Assembly (NCBI GenBank): GCA_963920705.1
Contig: OY987236.1
Coordinates: 7,240,190-7,304,189, forward strand
Direction of reading: 5' to 3'
DNA length: 64,000 nt
Source of the DNA: Odiellus spinosus
Taxonomy: Eukaryota; Arthropoda; Arachnida; Opiliones; Phalangiidae
The notes under the pieces were generated by a model. The model did no database searches. It had not been told where the DNA came from and saw only the letters and a list, made by a program, of their open reading frames with translations. Below, piece after piece: positions 1 to 14,404 of the stretch. The position numbers and the translations under genes are program-made. Position 1 is the first letter of the stretch. Every line of letters begins with the position of its first letter.

Positions 1-630
1 CATGATTTGAAAAACATGATTTGAAAAACATGATTTGAAAAACATGATTTGAAAAACATGATTTGAAAAACATGATTTGAAAAACATGATTTGAAAAACA
101 TGATTTGAAAAACATGATTTGAAAAACATGATTTGAAAAACATGATTTGAAAAACATGATTTGAAAAACATGATTTGAAAAACATGATTTGAAAAACATG
201 ATTTGAAAAACATGATTTGAAAAACATGATTTGAAAAACATGATTTGAAAAACATGATTTGAAAAACATGATTTGAAAAACATGATTTGAAAAACATGAT
301 TTGAAAAACATGATTTGAAAAACATGATTTGAAAAACATGATTTGAAAAACATGATTTGAAAAACATGATTTGAAAAACATGATTTGAAAAACATGATTT
401 GAAAAACATGATTTGAAAAACATGATTTGAAAAACATGATTTGAAAAACATGATTTGAAAAACATGATTTGAAAAACATGATTTGAAAAACATGATTTGA
501 AAAACATGATTTGAAAAACATGATTTGAAAAACATGATTTGAAAAACATGATTTGAAAAACATGATTTGAAAAACATGATTTGAAAAACATGATTTGAAA
601 AACATGATTTGAAAAACATGATTTGAAAAA
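1..630. repeat. 14-bp satellite, 45 perfect copies
   Basis: The unit CATGATTTGAAAAA repeats head to tail 45 times with no mismatch that I can see, then stops abruptly at CTTCGTG. The array reaches the left edge of the window, so its full length is unknown. Every frame is closed by TGA, so it is not coding. The perfect uniformity points to recent expansion or homogenisation, though collapse or expansion during assembly is also possible. Confidence 0.97.
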
Positions 631-3600
631 CTTCGTGTTTAAAGGAATCTCGAAACGCCATTCAAATTGTTCAAAGAGGTTCTTTTCAGCCTCTTTTACA
701 ATGTCATGGGTCTAGTTATTCCTATGGGCTTGACCATCTTTTTTTTTTCTTCTTCTTGTTTTCATCCTCATCTTCTCATCTCTTCCTATAGAATACCACC
801 CTTAGTTCGCCGCACACTTAAAGTTGTTCTCTCTCTCTCTTTAATATCTAGGACCATATGTATATAAGTTCTTCTCCTACTATAAGTAGAAGATTTAGGA
901 TTTCCAGTAGATTCTAACTCAATATAGCAATAAATAAACAAGCGGCAAAGGCTTATTATCGCTTATAATAAGTTAAATATAAAATATGTTTACTAAAATA
1001 AGTTCAGTCATGATACTAATAATATTAAATATTTCCATCAAGTATAAAAAACAAACAAATTTGACAACTTATGATCATAGTCCCGAACGGCACGAAGTTC
1101 ATTAAAATTCCCTATTTAACATGCTTAGACAATCAAGTATTGCCAATAATTACTAATTTCATCACAATTACTACCTGAATTGTGAGAAAATATTGAGAAC
1201 TGCATGTGTTTCGCCCACTGGCCCCCTAATTTGGGGAAACCAATAAATACCGGTCTATTTATTAAGTGGAATGGATGAATGGCTAAAATAATATTCTCTC
1301 TGAATTATATAGGATTAAATTAATTTTATTTGATACATACATAGGCCTATCATAGGCTTATGGTTTTACTTTGTATCTTACTTGTTAGAGATACGTAGAA
1401 GAAACTAACAATCCATTCAATATCAAGAAGATATTACGGAAATATTGTGGAAACAAAGAGATAACCGGTAGGCTGACTCTTTCCTCCCCTAACATCTCGG
1501 CACTGTTTCTCGATGTCGAATAGTTTTCTTCTTATTGAAAGCTCAAAATGATTTTTACTACCGAGTCCGTCCAAGTTATTCGAGTTAATGAAAGTAACGT
1601 TTGGGGAAAGAAGAAACGAGTCTTAAAGATTCGAATCCTTTCAGGCTTTACCATCATTAACTGGGATATGACGAATAGACGGTATCTCTCTCTTAAAAGG
1701 TTTTATATTTGTCGATAGAGACTGGCTGGTATATCTTCGCGCACGCAGCGTATATTCGCCCGAGTTTTCTCTGCGCAGATTATCTTTTGATATCTCTGTC
1801 TTGTCACAACCCAGTTTCTCTCCACTCCATCAAGGCGGCGGAAGTGACGTTGCTCCTCTCTCTCTCTTTTTCGTATATCCTATCTGTACCGGAGTTAAAG
1901 CCTTCGCGGTATACTCCCTCTTTCCTCGCTTTCTTCATTCTTATTATCTATATTATATGGCATCCTTTAGTTTAGGCTGCCCATTGTTTTTGACGCGATA
2001 GCTTCGTATTACGTAATATAAGGAATGGGGTTATATAGATCTTTAGGAGGAATCAAATTTGTATTAGGTTGGTTTTCTAAAGGGTTAGTGAAATTACTTA
2101 TAAGATTTTACGCCATTATATTGAAGAAAACATCACTTAATTTCATAAAAATCGTTGCGGTTGATTAGTAGAAAGGTTATACGCCATGAAATTTGACCTT
2201 AACCTAATAATTGAACTATTTTGTAAGCAACTTAAGCCTAAATCCAATATAATTATTTAAACCCATGTGGAATTAACTTTAGTAAATATTTAATTCATCA
2301 TGAATCCTACAATTGTTTGGAAAATAGCTATGGATACCCAATTCAAGCCTCCCCGAATTACTATTATTATTACTAAATTATTAAAATGATAATTTTTTAA
2401 AAATAAATCGGATGATTTCCTTCGTGGGTGTATATTTTGATAGATTTCAAAAAGTGTTTGAGTATGCGAAAGATTTGGAAGAAAGAGTTGCCAATTTTTT
2501 TTTCCTCTCGTTTCGAAAGGATGACCCCGATATATAGATTTATATCAGTTCTTCTTCAGTCTATACTTTTTATATTTCGCGATATAACATTATTTCTCCA
2601 AGTTGCTCGCTTATACCGGCCCATCAATCTCCGTCGTCCCGAGAGATATCAGGGGCATTCGGGCGCGTATTTTCCGACGAAAATGCTCTCGACCGTTGCC
2701 TCCTCACTACGCTCACCATGCAAAAACGAATAAAGTCACCTTAAAGGGGAAGTATCCGGTTAAAAATGGGTTTTTGAATAACAGGCCATTGAGAGCTCCA
2801 TGAGAACTTTCGAATGAGCACAATTACACTAAAATCTCCCCCATAAATAAGAAAGTTGGTTTACGTTTCACGCGCAATCCAAACCGATAATAATAATAAT
2901 ACAATAAACCGCGTTCACATGCATTTAAACTTTTAAAACCATTTTGGTGTCAAGATAATTTGACAAAAATGGAATCATTAGCTTGGAAAATTGATCTGAA
3001 TATTCAAATCTATCAATAAATATCTGTGTGAACAAGGCTTTTAAATTGTTAAAATTATATTTGAGGCTCGAGTTCGAACTTTCATAGTTTAGCACGGATA
3101 GGGTTCTATGAACTGACCTGAATTGAAATTTGTCAGGAGGGAAGAAATATTCATAAAAATTAAGGCATGAAATTCTGGAAAGTTTCGGCATAGATCGTAG
3201 TAATTAGTGGGAAGACCTGACTTAAAACCCTGTTCTTGAGGCTTGCTCTTTAAAATGAACTGGAGAAGCTGGTTGGAAAGAAGGATCTCCTATCTTTACC
3301 ATTATTCGTTTTCTAATGGTGGACAAATAATATTCGGACGCTGGCGCCCATTTGCGCCTGCTCAAATCTTGAAGAAACGATATCGTCCCCTTTTTTGACA
3401 CTCCATTACATAACGTTTAGAGTATGGACCGAAAAATAGACTTTTTCCTTTCGTGGAAGTGAATTTTTTTGTTAAATCTTTACACAGTTTCGACTTTTGA
3501 CTTCATATAAGATAAAAATCAAGATAACTTATAAAGTATTAATATAACCACGCAGTTGGAACTTTTGAAAGTAAATATTCAATTCTTAATAAAAGTTTTC

Positions 3601-4447
3601 TATATCATTGTTTGGCCCCCCCAAAGAAAGATAGTGGCTCCAAAATATCTTTAGATATATTGACTGAAGGTATAAGCTATGCCCTGTTTCGATATATATG
3701 AATGGTTCTGTTCGTACACAATGTGCTTTTTTTTCTGGTGGATTAGGTCTATTTAAACGATAAGGAACCGATAAAAAGTCACTTGTTATTAGGTTGCATT
3801 CTCCCTTTAAGGACGTAAAACTTGTTTTACATTTAACAAAATATTATAGTAGAGTTTAATGAGAGCTTTAAAATAAGGTTAATTACCACAAAATCGGCCA
3901 TTTTTAAAGTTCTCTGAGACCAAATAATAATTTTTTTAAAAATTAGTAACTTGTTTATTTATAGCCCGATGTTTGAGTTCATAGTCTCATTTTGACACTC
4001 TCATTGAGTTCTATTTCAATATATTTACGTTAAATTTCGTGAGACCTTTCCCTTAAATATATCAGAGGATAGTGCGAACTAATGTCGTATATGTGGCGTA
4101 GATTAAATATATATTGTATACCTGCAATGTGGGAAAAAGAAACAATATCAATATATATTTTTCTAATATGAAGTATATTGAACGTCTATCCCACACTTTC
4201 TTATCTTTTATATTGGATTTGTTCTATTTTCTCATATTTTTCTGTCGCCACATAGTGACTATATTTATACATATATACCAATCTCGCTTGTCTTCTTTGA
4301 TACAAGAAAAGTTTGCAAAATAACGAAGCCTAACGCGGATAAATACGTAATATTAAACCTCGTAAGACATAAAAGTAATTTAGAAAACTATAGGGAGTCA
4401 GCAAGGGAGACATTGATACGTCAGACGTTTCTATCTCTCACCTCAGT
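631..4447. other. Non-coding stretch, no gene recognised
   Basis: All open frames here are under about 100 codons, rich in Ser/Leu/Phe and lack any recognisable domain. I see pyrimidine tracts (CT repeats near 830-842 and 1855-1868) and GC-richer islands near 1.7-1.9 and 2.6-2.7 kb. An isolated right end of the small-transposon family lies at 3735-3809. No RNA gene was recognised. Confidence 0.6.
3735..3809. mobile_element. Right-end fragment of the hairpin MITE family
   Basis: The segment ends in GGTTGCATTCTCCCTTTAA and contains TATTTAAACGATAAGGAACCGATAAAAA. Almost the same bases end the longer copies at 5.5 kb and 20.9 kb. No matching left half is recognisable upstream, so this looks like a solo end or a decayed copy. 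Confidence 0.65.
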
Positions 4448-4516
4448 GTCATCCCCCTTAGTGAGGGAGTTCCTGTATTTACCTTAAGCGCTCCCTCAGT
4501 AAGGGGGTTACATGAC
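4448..4516. repeat. Strong isolated stem-loop
   Basis: CCCCCTTAGTGAGGGAG (4453-4469) pairs with CTCCCTCAGTAAGGGGG (4491-4507) over 17 positions with one mismatch, around a 21-base loop. Outside it, GTCAT and ATGAC extend the pairing past a small bulge. It could be a transcribed hairpin RNA or the core of a small foldback element. Nothing in the sequence decides between these. Confidence 0.6.
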
Positions 4517-5087
4517 TTCAAGCTTTCTTTCCCCCTTGAATCTTTGTTGTCTCCCTATTGGAAAATAAGATTTTAAATATTCTGACAATCAAAATTAAAA
4601 AAAAAAAAAAAAAATAGTTTCTGACATTTATTGTAAGTTAGATTCTAGTATACTAGTAAAAACTAATAAAAAACATCGTATGTTAGCGTCAAATTCCTTT
4701 TTCCTACCCTAGAACAAGTCCCGGTGTATATTTTAACGACATTAACAGAGTAGTTAAAAAAATCTGCGAAATAAAAAAAAAAACAAACTCGTTATTAAAA
4801 AATCTTTAGTATCCACATACCTTTCTTTTTAATGGGACACGATGCATTTTTATTAGCTATTAACATAGACGTTTTTTTATTAAGCCTTATTTGATAGTCG
4901 TTTGTTCGACGGGCTTTATTGACACTCTTTTTTTCACATTCATTAAAAGATCCCGACCGACTCTCTTCTCCTCCTCCCTCATCTCATCTTCGCGTCTTCT
5001 GTCCTCGGTAAATTATATAGGATCGTGTCTGTGTGTGTTTCTTCGTTGAGAACAGATTTAATGATTCCCTAGGCATCCCGCAGAGAT

Positions 5088-5522
5088 GGTTCTACGTGCT
5101 TTTCTTTAAAACCTTTTTTCACAAAGCGGAATTTGAGATAAAATCGCGAAGGAAAAATTCTGTGTGCGAAATTTAAAGACAGACACTAAGCGATAAATAA
5201 ATTTAAAACTGACCATCAAAGTAGGCTTAGCTGGGTTCATGGGGATTTCCTGAACTCCCCGTATAAGGACTAGCTGCCAATGACATTGATCATGGAGATC
5301 CTGCATTCCCCATATAAGAGCCATCGATCAATGCCATTGGTTGATAGTCCTTATATGGGGAGTTCAGGTGATCTCCGTGAATCCAGCTAAGCCTATTTTT
5401 ATGGTAAGTTTTAAATTTATTTCTTGTTTAATATTTATTTTTAAATAATTTATAGATTAGGCCTATTTAAACGATAATGAATTGATAATTAAACATTTTT
5501 TCTGGTTGCATTCTCCCTTTAA
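5088..5522. mobile_element. MITE with a large internal hairpin, copy 1
   Basis: The right half ends in GGTTGCATTCTCCCTTTA and holds the family block TTTAAACGATAATGAATTGATAA. The centre is a palindrome: TAGGCTTAGCTGGGTTCATGG plus CCCCGTATAAGGACTAG on the left pair with matching bases on the right (around 5340-5397). The left end (AGTGCTTTT-like, near 5090) is worn and its exact start is uncertain. There is no coding capacity, so it would depend on a transposase elsewhere. It also serves as an empty-site reference for the nested insertion at 20.4 kb. Confidence 0.7.
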
Positions 5523-8500
5523 AGTGCAGAACCTGAAAAATATGGAACAGTCATGGTATATGAAAATGGCTTGAAAGATTAAAATTCAGGGTAAATGCGA
5601 TTATGATTTACAATAATTAGTATTATAAGAATATTAGGGTTTTTTCATATTTGCAACACTATGGTCATTTTTAGAAAATTTCGTACGAAACCTGAATTTT
5701 CAATTAGGCTTAGCGCTAATGAAAATATCGTATTTTCGCGACGGAAAACGTTGCAATTTCCCTTCGTGAAAGCGGTTCTTTCTTTCAATTCTTCTTTCCC
5801 TGGTTCTTTTTTCCCGTGGCGGCCCTTGTAAAAGATTTTGTCCGCTCCTTGTAATGGAGGAAGTAATGATGGTAAACGCGCGTAACGTGAGCGTTATAGC
5901 TACGCTCATAAAAATCCCTACCATTCAACTCGAAAGGGGAAAAAGGATAGGGGGACTGGCGATCGAGCCAGGATGCCGCGTATTGCCATATGCACGAAGC
6001 AGGGTTCCTTTTCTTGGCCCGTTTTGGGCCGTTTGCGCCATTAAATGAACGTAAAAAAAATAACGTCCGTGCTCATAATGTAGTTTTGTTCGCTTAGCTA
6101 CCCTTCATCGTCATTTTTTATTACGAGCCAAATTATATTAGCAATGGGTAAAGATTTTATTCGTTAAACATTACAAGGGAGTTTTGACCTCTTCTTCTAG
6201 TTTGCTTAATCTTTTGGGTATCTTTTTGCCGCATTCATTGCAAATTTAAGGCAAAAAATGTTTGACCTAAGAAACAACGTAACTAACGATAATATTCAGT
6301 AGTCGTGATTCAATTAAAAAAAATTAAAAATGGTTTTTCCAAGAACTCATTTATGTACCTAAGAACATGGCTGCAAAAAACTTGATTACAGCCTTTGATA
6401 ATTATGCTAAATACGTCATCACTTAAGTACAGTCAAATCTACTGACTTGTACGCCGATTACGTGGCGCGATAAGCTTATCGGGTTGCAATTTTGATTAAA
6501 CAAAATTAGTTGGGAGTTAATTTATGTATGTTAATAAAAAAGCCTTCGCCCAATCACCGTTTTATTTTCAATACATATTTTTAAACTCGCTAACTCTCGC
6601 CTTTTCTTTGTTTTTATAATTAATTTGAAACATATAAGTAATCCAATATTTATCAACCTTTTAAAATAAATACCCCGACCATTCTAAACCTAAAAATTCG
6701 CGCAATAAAATAAGTAGATATATATACGAGACACTTTTGAATAAAAGTCATAATTCGCTCTAAAATTTTCAAACTAATCTTTCTTTGTTGAGTCTCAAGA
6801 AGTAAAAACTTCTTTAATTATTATTAAGATGCTTAAAAGCGACGGCCCGTTAAAAACTTTAATGAAGGCGTATTAAAATACCAAGGGATCACGAAACTAT
6901 ACGCGAGAGAGAAAGAGAGAAGTTTTGAGTGTATACCAGCGATGCATTTAACGAAATCAATAAGAACTTAAAACTTTAGCCCGCCTAGCTGAGTGGCAAT
7001 TTTAAACTCTCCTCGCCACCCGCGATTCCATAAGTCTACAAACCCTTCAAAGAGAGGATAAAAAATAAAATCAAATAATTTCAACTCTATTTCTTTTTAA
7101 TGTACACTCTATTTCAACTAGAAGTTATCGGATATCTCTTTTAAATTTATTTGTAGAATTATTGTTTATTAAAGTAAAAAACTTTCCGGGAAAATTATTT
7201 ATAGGGTAAGCTACGATTGGTTGAAGGCTCTTATATACGGTCATAGAATGGACCAATTAAATTAAACGTCTTTTTAATTATTTCTATACTCTGAATTTAT
7301 TAGAAAAAACCATAAAAACTTATTTGAACCCACCTTATCAATCAATGTCAAAGATCACAAAGGTCTACAATCCAAATTTACGTTTACTCTTTTTCCAAAC
7401 AAGGACTTCAATCGAAATCAAAGAAATAATTAGGAAGAAAAAAGGTAGTTTTCACATGTAAAAATTTACATTTAATTTTAAGCTACACATTTGATTTGGG
7501 CCTTTTGACCTTTTTTTAAGTTTATCTGTACAATTGCACATTTTTACGATATGAGTAGTCTATTATGAATTAAGCTAATTTCAGTTAAATACCTTCTTTA
7601 AGATTTATAGACAAGGCTCTTTCCGGAATTATTGGAAAGAAATATTTTACGGACCAAATTCCGAATTTAAGGGAGTTAAATTTTTGAAACATAGGCCTAA
7701 ACACAAATTATTAGGGACCATGTTTTGGTTCAGCTTATATCTAATTTTGAAAATAAAAAATCCAAAAAAACAATAAATTCCGATTGGCTGGGTTTTTTTT
7801 AACCATGAATGTAAATAATTTTCCTTTTCGTCTTCCTTTTAAACCCATTCGCTCATTTCTCTGGATTCATTTTAATTTTTAAATTTTCGTAAATTCCCAG
7901 CTGAGCTTTCGCGAGAATCCGCGCGCAAGGTCTACCCACCCTCAATTCAAATCAGTAACAGAGTTCAAAACGTTCAAAGCTTACGCTGCTTTCTATTTCA
8001 TTCGGTTTGTTCGAGATAGAGAGTAAACCTGGTTTGTATACCTTCGCTGAAATCTAACTCTGTTTATTCGTCTCGAGTGAACTGCGAAATGAAATTAGAT
8101 CCACGCAAGCTCCATATATAGTTCTGTCGTCTAAACTTCAACGACATCGTATAATTTCCAATGAGTCCCCATTAAATAATCCGCCCCTAAAGCGCCAGCC
8201 ATTGGTCCACCTTTATACCACGTGATTAAATAAGCGGAAAGAGAGTTCAACTCTATTCGACCCTGAGCCAGTTAATAGGGATGAAAGTGAAAACTCCGAA
8301 GGGTAATTTTACGATGGACCATTTCGATTGTAAGTCACTATAACCTACTTGTTTTCCCAAACCTCGTATATAATTCGGACGAGATATAGGCCAGATTTAA
8401 ACTATAGTTACACTGTATTTGAAATACCATGAAATTAAACGGATTTGAATTTAAGTTACTAAGTCACCGAAACGTCTGTAAAGATACAAATTAGATACAA

Positions 8501-11500
8501 ATTTCATTTGGGAAAGTCATCGAAGTTTGAAAATAGATTTAAATTAATGGGAAAACCTGCAAATTGTTAAATTTTAAGTTACGTCATCAAGAGAACGTCC
8601 GTTAATTAGCTTTATCAGGTCCATGTTGAAAAATTTCGTGGAATTTCAAGGTCATATGAAATTCCAATGCGCTATTTAAACTTGTGCTTACGAAATCTTG
8701 GGAAAAAAATCGTAATTACTCGTTATATATCTCTAAGAAATAAACGGTTCGTGGTCAAGCTAAAACCGTGCAAGCTTAACGTATAAATAGCTCGCTAAAT
8801 ACGTCAAAAAGGTCCATGCCCCTTCCACTCGCGCTTCATTCGTAAATTCATGGCGAATAGAATTTATTAAAAGGACCACCATATATTGGCTATAAAGGGG
8901 GTCCCGCGAGAGAAACCAAACTTCCCCGAAGCGGCCCTTGCCATATATATAACCTCCTTTAGTTTCACGAATTCGTTTTAATTGGCCCTCCCATTATAAT
9001 GAGCGCGTTTCTCTAACGCTTTGAAAAATAAGAGGCTAGGAATATGCCTAGGGCTAAATTATCAAAGCGCCGGACGAAAGCGGAAAAGCTCCAACCCAGA
9101 GAGAGAGAGAGAAACGGAGATGGAGAGAGAGTTGAAAGCTGCTGGAAGCGTAAACTGTTTTGACACGTGTACAAATGGGGAAAATTTAAACCAGGCCCCT
9201 GCCTCTAGTTTCTCCTCCCCAGCCGCCTTCACCCCTTCCTTTTTGAGTCTAGTTTAGGCCGATGCTAACGAATTCTAATTATGTAAGCCCGCTCGAAAGC
9301 GTCCGACCGATTTATTGTGGTGTAAGGGAAGAGAAATATTCGTCGGTTCTAACGAGCGCGAACGTTTCCAAATGTCCATTTGACTTGGCAGCTTTCCTTA
9401 AGCCGTACTTACTAGAATGATGGCTCGACGTTACACGGTCAACTAACCCTGTCTTATTAAAGTCGGCTAAAATGGAGCTAAATTCCTTAATTCGTAATTC
9501 TCTCCCCCACCTCGATCCGTTCTATCCTCTTCTCTCCCTCTCACTCTCCGCTCTTGGGATAAGGATGCTGGGGATCGCGAGAAGCTGGAATAAGACTTTT
9601 CCCAACCTCCATCCTTTTGCCTCCTTTCAACATCTTTCTCTTAAATAAAGGGTAAGTTGCGAAGCGTTTTATCGGGAACTCTATCCGCGCGATAAAATTC
9701 TTGGAGTTTTAAGATATTTTATCAGGCGATGATGATGTCATCACTGTACGTGGATTATTAAATCTGTAGAGCTTGATAAAAGTTTGAATTGGACATAATT
9801 TTAAAATATTATTTAGAAAAATGTAGTCTTTGATGATGATTTAAATATACATTAAGTTTTTATTCAAAACTATTGAAATGGTTTTAAAATTATATATTCA
9901 TTTAATTTATAGGTATAACAACTTTACTCTTTATTTTTGCAATATTTAACCAAAAATTGAGGTTAATAACTGACTATTTCACTTTCGTTTATTTACAATT
10001 TTATACCCTAATCTTGCGCATTATACGTATTCTCATATTTACCAATGAAAATGTCCCGAATTTCGGGGCAACTAACTGATTTCTAAGAGTTATCCTTTTC
10101 CTTGGGGCTCGCGGGCGGCGCGGGGACCCTACGATTAATTATAACAGGCTTGTTTAATATCTCGTGTTATTAATTTTAAAAGATTAAGAATATAATTTTA
10201 ATTAAGAGCTCGGAGAAGGGCCCGAATGTTTAAAATTTTAAAACATTATTAAGTATGTGAAATGGGGCCTGGCGCTTTTCGAGCTCTCTCCCTGACGAAA
10301 TTACGCGATTGAAAGAGTACTTTGGGGGGTAAAAAGGGGGCTGGAAATTTAGTCAAAACTAACGGAAAGGATCAAGGGTTCTCTCGTTATTCTTTTAGAT
10401 TTATGATAAGTTGATTTTACATCACGGTCTCCCTGTTTATTTAAATTTATACGAATTTATATTTTCCTAGCTTTAGATTAATTTGCTTCCGTATTACAGC
10501 CAGCTTTGGAAAATTTTATATAAAATTCTTATTAACTTCGAGGCTATACAAAGTTTCTCCTTTAATTGTAAGACGAATTGGCTTATGTTTTGAAAGATTG
10601 TCAACTTGTTCCGTCAGCCTTGTTTTAAAGGGAAAATGAAATGACGCAGTAATTTTTATTTTCAAATAATAAAGCCTAAGTTATGTTTTAAGATATATAT
10701 TGAATAATTGGCATTGATTATGAAACAATTTTATTTATAATTGTTAAAGATTAGATCAAGGTCTATTTACATCTTAATAGATAAAGGTGCTATGGATATT
10801 GAATAGGCAATTTTTTTTTCCTACTTTGGCCCTTGTTTATATAATATTTAAATTTAATTAAATGTATTGAAAAGGGACTAAAACGACCGAAAGCTTTCCT
10901 AAAACAATTATTTTAATTAACTAATTATTTTAATAATATTACAAATGTATCATAACTCACATTTTTAATTAAATTTCGTTACAAAAAGGCACAAATTCTT
11001 GACAATAATCTTAAAACATAAATTACAATTTGAGACATTTTTAAAATGAAAATGTAAGAAATTAAAATATATATATATTTTTTTACAACTTTGACCATTA
11101 AATAAAACATAGTTACAGTCGAAAATGAGTGAAACGTAGGGTTTATAGGTCTTATAGCTCATGCCTAGCTGAAGTATAAAAAAAAAAATGCGAAAATAAA
11201 TCATATCATTAAAAAGGGTAGCAGCTTTTGCACCCAGTAATTTTTAGTATTTTTTATTATTAGCGACATAAATGAAATTGAATTTTCAACGCGTACCGCT
11301 CTAAGACTCCCTTAGATCTCTATATGATTGGTTCGTGGGAGTTACGCGGAACCTTTGATTTGTAGGAGCTGTAACCTTAAACCAACTTTATTGAACCGAG
11401 ATGCAATAAGAAGGCGAAGAAACCAATAAAGAGCTCGCCTCCAAAAGAGAGTCAGTGTCTGAAAAAAAGTTACAATCAGTTTTCCCGCGGAAAATACGAT

Positions 11501-14404
11501 ACGCTAGTAATTCTATCGCGCTTTAAAGACAAGGGGAAACCTTATAAAATAACTCACGCTATACGCTATTGAATAAGCTAGTTGAAACGAACTCCGTAGA
11601 GAAGATTGGGAGGAGAGGAAGATGGTTATTTCTAGAGAAGACCTATAGAGTTTGGAAAAGAGAACGAAAAAAAAAAGTTGCAATAATCTTCTGATACAGT
11701 ATGAAGCCGCCTTTCTTTATTGAGGCTCTTCCATTATATGAAAAAACGAGCTCCGAGGTTTAATGGCGAATAATTTATAGAAAACGGGCTGTCTTCGAGG
11801 CGAGCTAGGGATTCAGAGAGAGGGAAGGAATCTTGCGTGGCCGAAGTCGTGATTTTAAAGACGAAGTCTAAAGGATGAACAATTACAATTCATTAGAAAA
11901 TATAGAGTTTGATTTAAGCCTTAAACTTAGACCAATTAATAATAATGTAAATTCCACCTCAAGTTGACATCTCTTGCAATGTTATATAAGTTTAATAGCC
12001 TCCTTTTATGATATTATAGGGATAGATTTGCGCTTGCTGCCAACTTGAGATGGAATTTAATGCGTAACTTCAGTAAAAGTTTTATGGATTTAATATTATA
12101 GTTACAACTTTGGTTAGCGTTTTAAATGGAAATTTTCGTTCCTTTCCACGTTGTGATTGACTATATTTGGGAACAATAAAAAGTATTCGATAAAATCATC
12201 AAATTTAAAAGTTACTTGAGTTTTTAAATAATCCTGTGATTTTGTAGTCTCATTTGAAAGCATTCCAGATTAGAAATGATAAAAAAAAGAATAATCCTGA
12301 GACACGTGAGACTACTCCTTTTTGTTTAAGAGCCTGAGCAGTTGTTTTAGTATGAAATGAGAATAAGGGGATGAAAAAAAACCTATAGCTTCCAGTTTAG
12401 TCAAAGTCTCCTATAGCTGTAAGGGGGAATGTTTGATACGGGGGATGGAGAGAGAAAGAGAGACGATTTCAACCAATGAGAAGGATGGCGGCTGCTCTTC
12501 TAGATCCAGACAACTGGTTTCTAGGGAGGAGCTCTTCGGTAGCCGAAGAGGAGAATGCGCTGGTGACTGAGATAAGTCTCTCATCTCGCTCTCCTTCGCC
12601 CTCCGCTATCAACTTTTAGGCCCGTTCGGATTTTCAATCCCCCTTAGAAATTTATAAGCCGAGTCAAAATTAGATTTCAAATTTTAATTTCATTGTAGAC
12701 AGATATTGGAAAATATCTATCGATGATTCGGGATTTATTTAAGGGTTTTGGAAGTGTTAATTAGAGAGATTAAGAAATGGTCCAATACGCGACGTCTAAC
12801 GCGAACTCTTAATTGGAATCGTTTCTAACTAAGACTTGACAATATAAGGCGTACGTTATAAGACGGACATTATTGACGAAGCGTCGGAAACGTGCCAAAA
12901 TTCCCTAAACTTTGACCCGTATTGTCTAGAAATCTCATCTATAGAATATAGTCTGTAATAGTAAATTAACATTTAAATCTCAAAATAGCTTCGAAATTTC
13001 AAAATGACGTAAAGGATGTGTTGAATTATTAATTTTAAATTTTATATCTAATTACGATTAGTAATTTTATTGATTAATTTAAATTAATGACTTTACGTAG
13101 ATTTATTTTTAAAACCTCGTGATATTTAAGAATTTCTTGTTTTTAGACTTTATTAATTAGCATAATTAAAAACCGTATGAAGGACCAATTAGCCAAGAAA
13201 ATAATGTTTCTATCTCTAATAAGTTTTTTGACAATTTATTTTAATTAAATGAAAATGCTTCATTTTAAAATATCTATAACCCCTGTAAGGCTGCTTCGCT
13301 CTGCGCAGCAAAGTGCGACAAGTAGAACATTTCTACAGGCGTTCAATTGAAAATAGCTTATAATTAAACACCTACGAGTTATATTTTCCGAGAACACAGA
13401 TGCGCGAGTACTGAAACACATTTACAGGCGCAATTAATAAAAAAATATATTAATACATTTAGAAAATCAAAGTTTATCATAATTTATAGGTGAAATGGCT
13501 ACAGTTTCATTTAAAATTCATTTTTCTGCACGTGTAATGATTGGTTTCCTTGGTTTCTAAGTAAACAACTTTGTACTACCTTCAAAAAAACCGATTCAAA
13601 CTTAAAAATAAATAAAACTGGAGTGGTGATGACGTAATTTACCTAAATTAAAATTCGAATATAACTCCCCCTTTTTTTTCATATCTCTTATTGCTTTTTT
13701 TTCTTTCATTTTATTTGTAAATTTTATTTCGTTTTGCCACTTTATTTTACGCTCAGGATGTTCTGTGTTTTCTCTTTGTATATTTATAGAAATTCTTCTT
13801 GGAAAGGGTTAGAATTTAACAGAAATTAAATCTGTTTTTGTATAGAAAATATTACGCGTTCTAAGAATGAATTCTGTTATAGGATGCGCTTTCTTTCCAT
13901 TGGTTTAACAAAGAGACGAGGCGCGGCGCGGCAATATCGATAAGATATTTATCATTGCAAATCGGAGAGATGGAATTTCTCCAGAATATATAGATCTATA
14001 TCTTTATATATTATATAAATATATATATATTTCTAGGGATGTGTGTGTGGGGGTTAGGAAGGGGTAAGGGTTTGGTACTTGGTAGTGCTCTAGCTAGCTT
14101 GGCCGTGTCTGTTTCAGCTGGCATTGGCAATTGGGAGAGACGGAAATATTCCCCCATGATTTATTCAGGGCTTGTCTTCTCTCTTCCCCATTCAGTAATA
14201 ACCCTTTTCTTTTTCAGACCCTCCACCCTGACTGCGCACAATCACCCATCGTCCTCGCTCTTTCTTTTTCTACCTCTTGAGATTTTCTTTGCACTTCTTA
14301 TCCCCCTATTTCTTATCCCCCTAAATCTGTCAGGTGACCTTCTCTCGCTTAAAGGGATATTGAAATAATGAAACTCATGATGTATTGTGTTACGAAGCGT
14401 CATT
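5523..14404. other. Long non-coding stretch
   Basis: No frame here resembles a known protein; the longest are low-complexity. AT-rich sequence alternates with GC-richer islands (for example 5.7-6.0, 7.9-8.3, 8.8-9.6, 10.1-10.4, 11.3-11.9 and 12.4-12.6 kb). Several islands carry GAGAGA tracts (about 6905-6922, 9099-9131, 11,815 and 12,447-12,464). A block near 13,315-13,345 (GAACATTTCTACAGGCG) recurs inverted near 27,375-27,400, so it is probably an old dispersed repeat. Confidence 0.55.

Noticed and set aside
1-630. CRISPR-like array
   Set aside because: Direct 14-bp repeats with no spacers, in eukaryotic DNA; this is a satellite.
1621-1650. tRNA-like B box (GATTCGAATCC)
   Set aside because: No matching A box or cloverleaf upstream; no tRNA gene was recognised anywhere in the window.
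5345-5358. Serum-response CArG box CCTTATATGG
   Set aside because: It is part of the MITE palindrome arm, so the motif is explained by the transposon rather than by gene regulation.
14039-14368. 109-codon plus-strand open frame
   Set aside because: The translation is a Leu/Ser/Phe-rich by-product of pyrimidine tracts, with no domain and no splice context.
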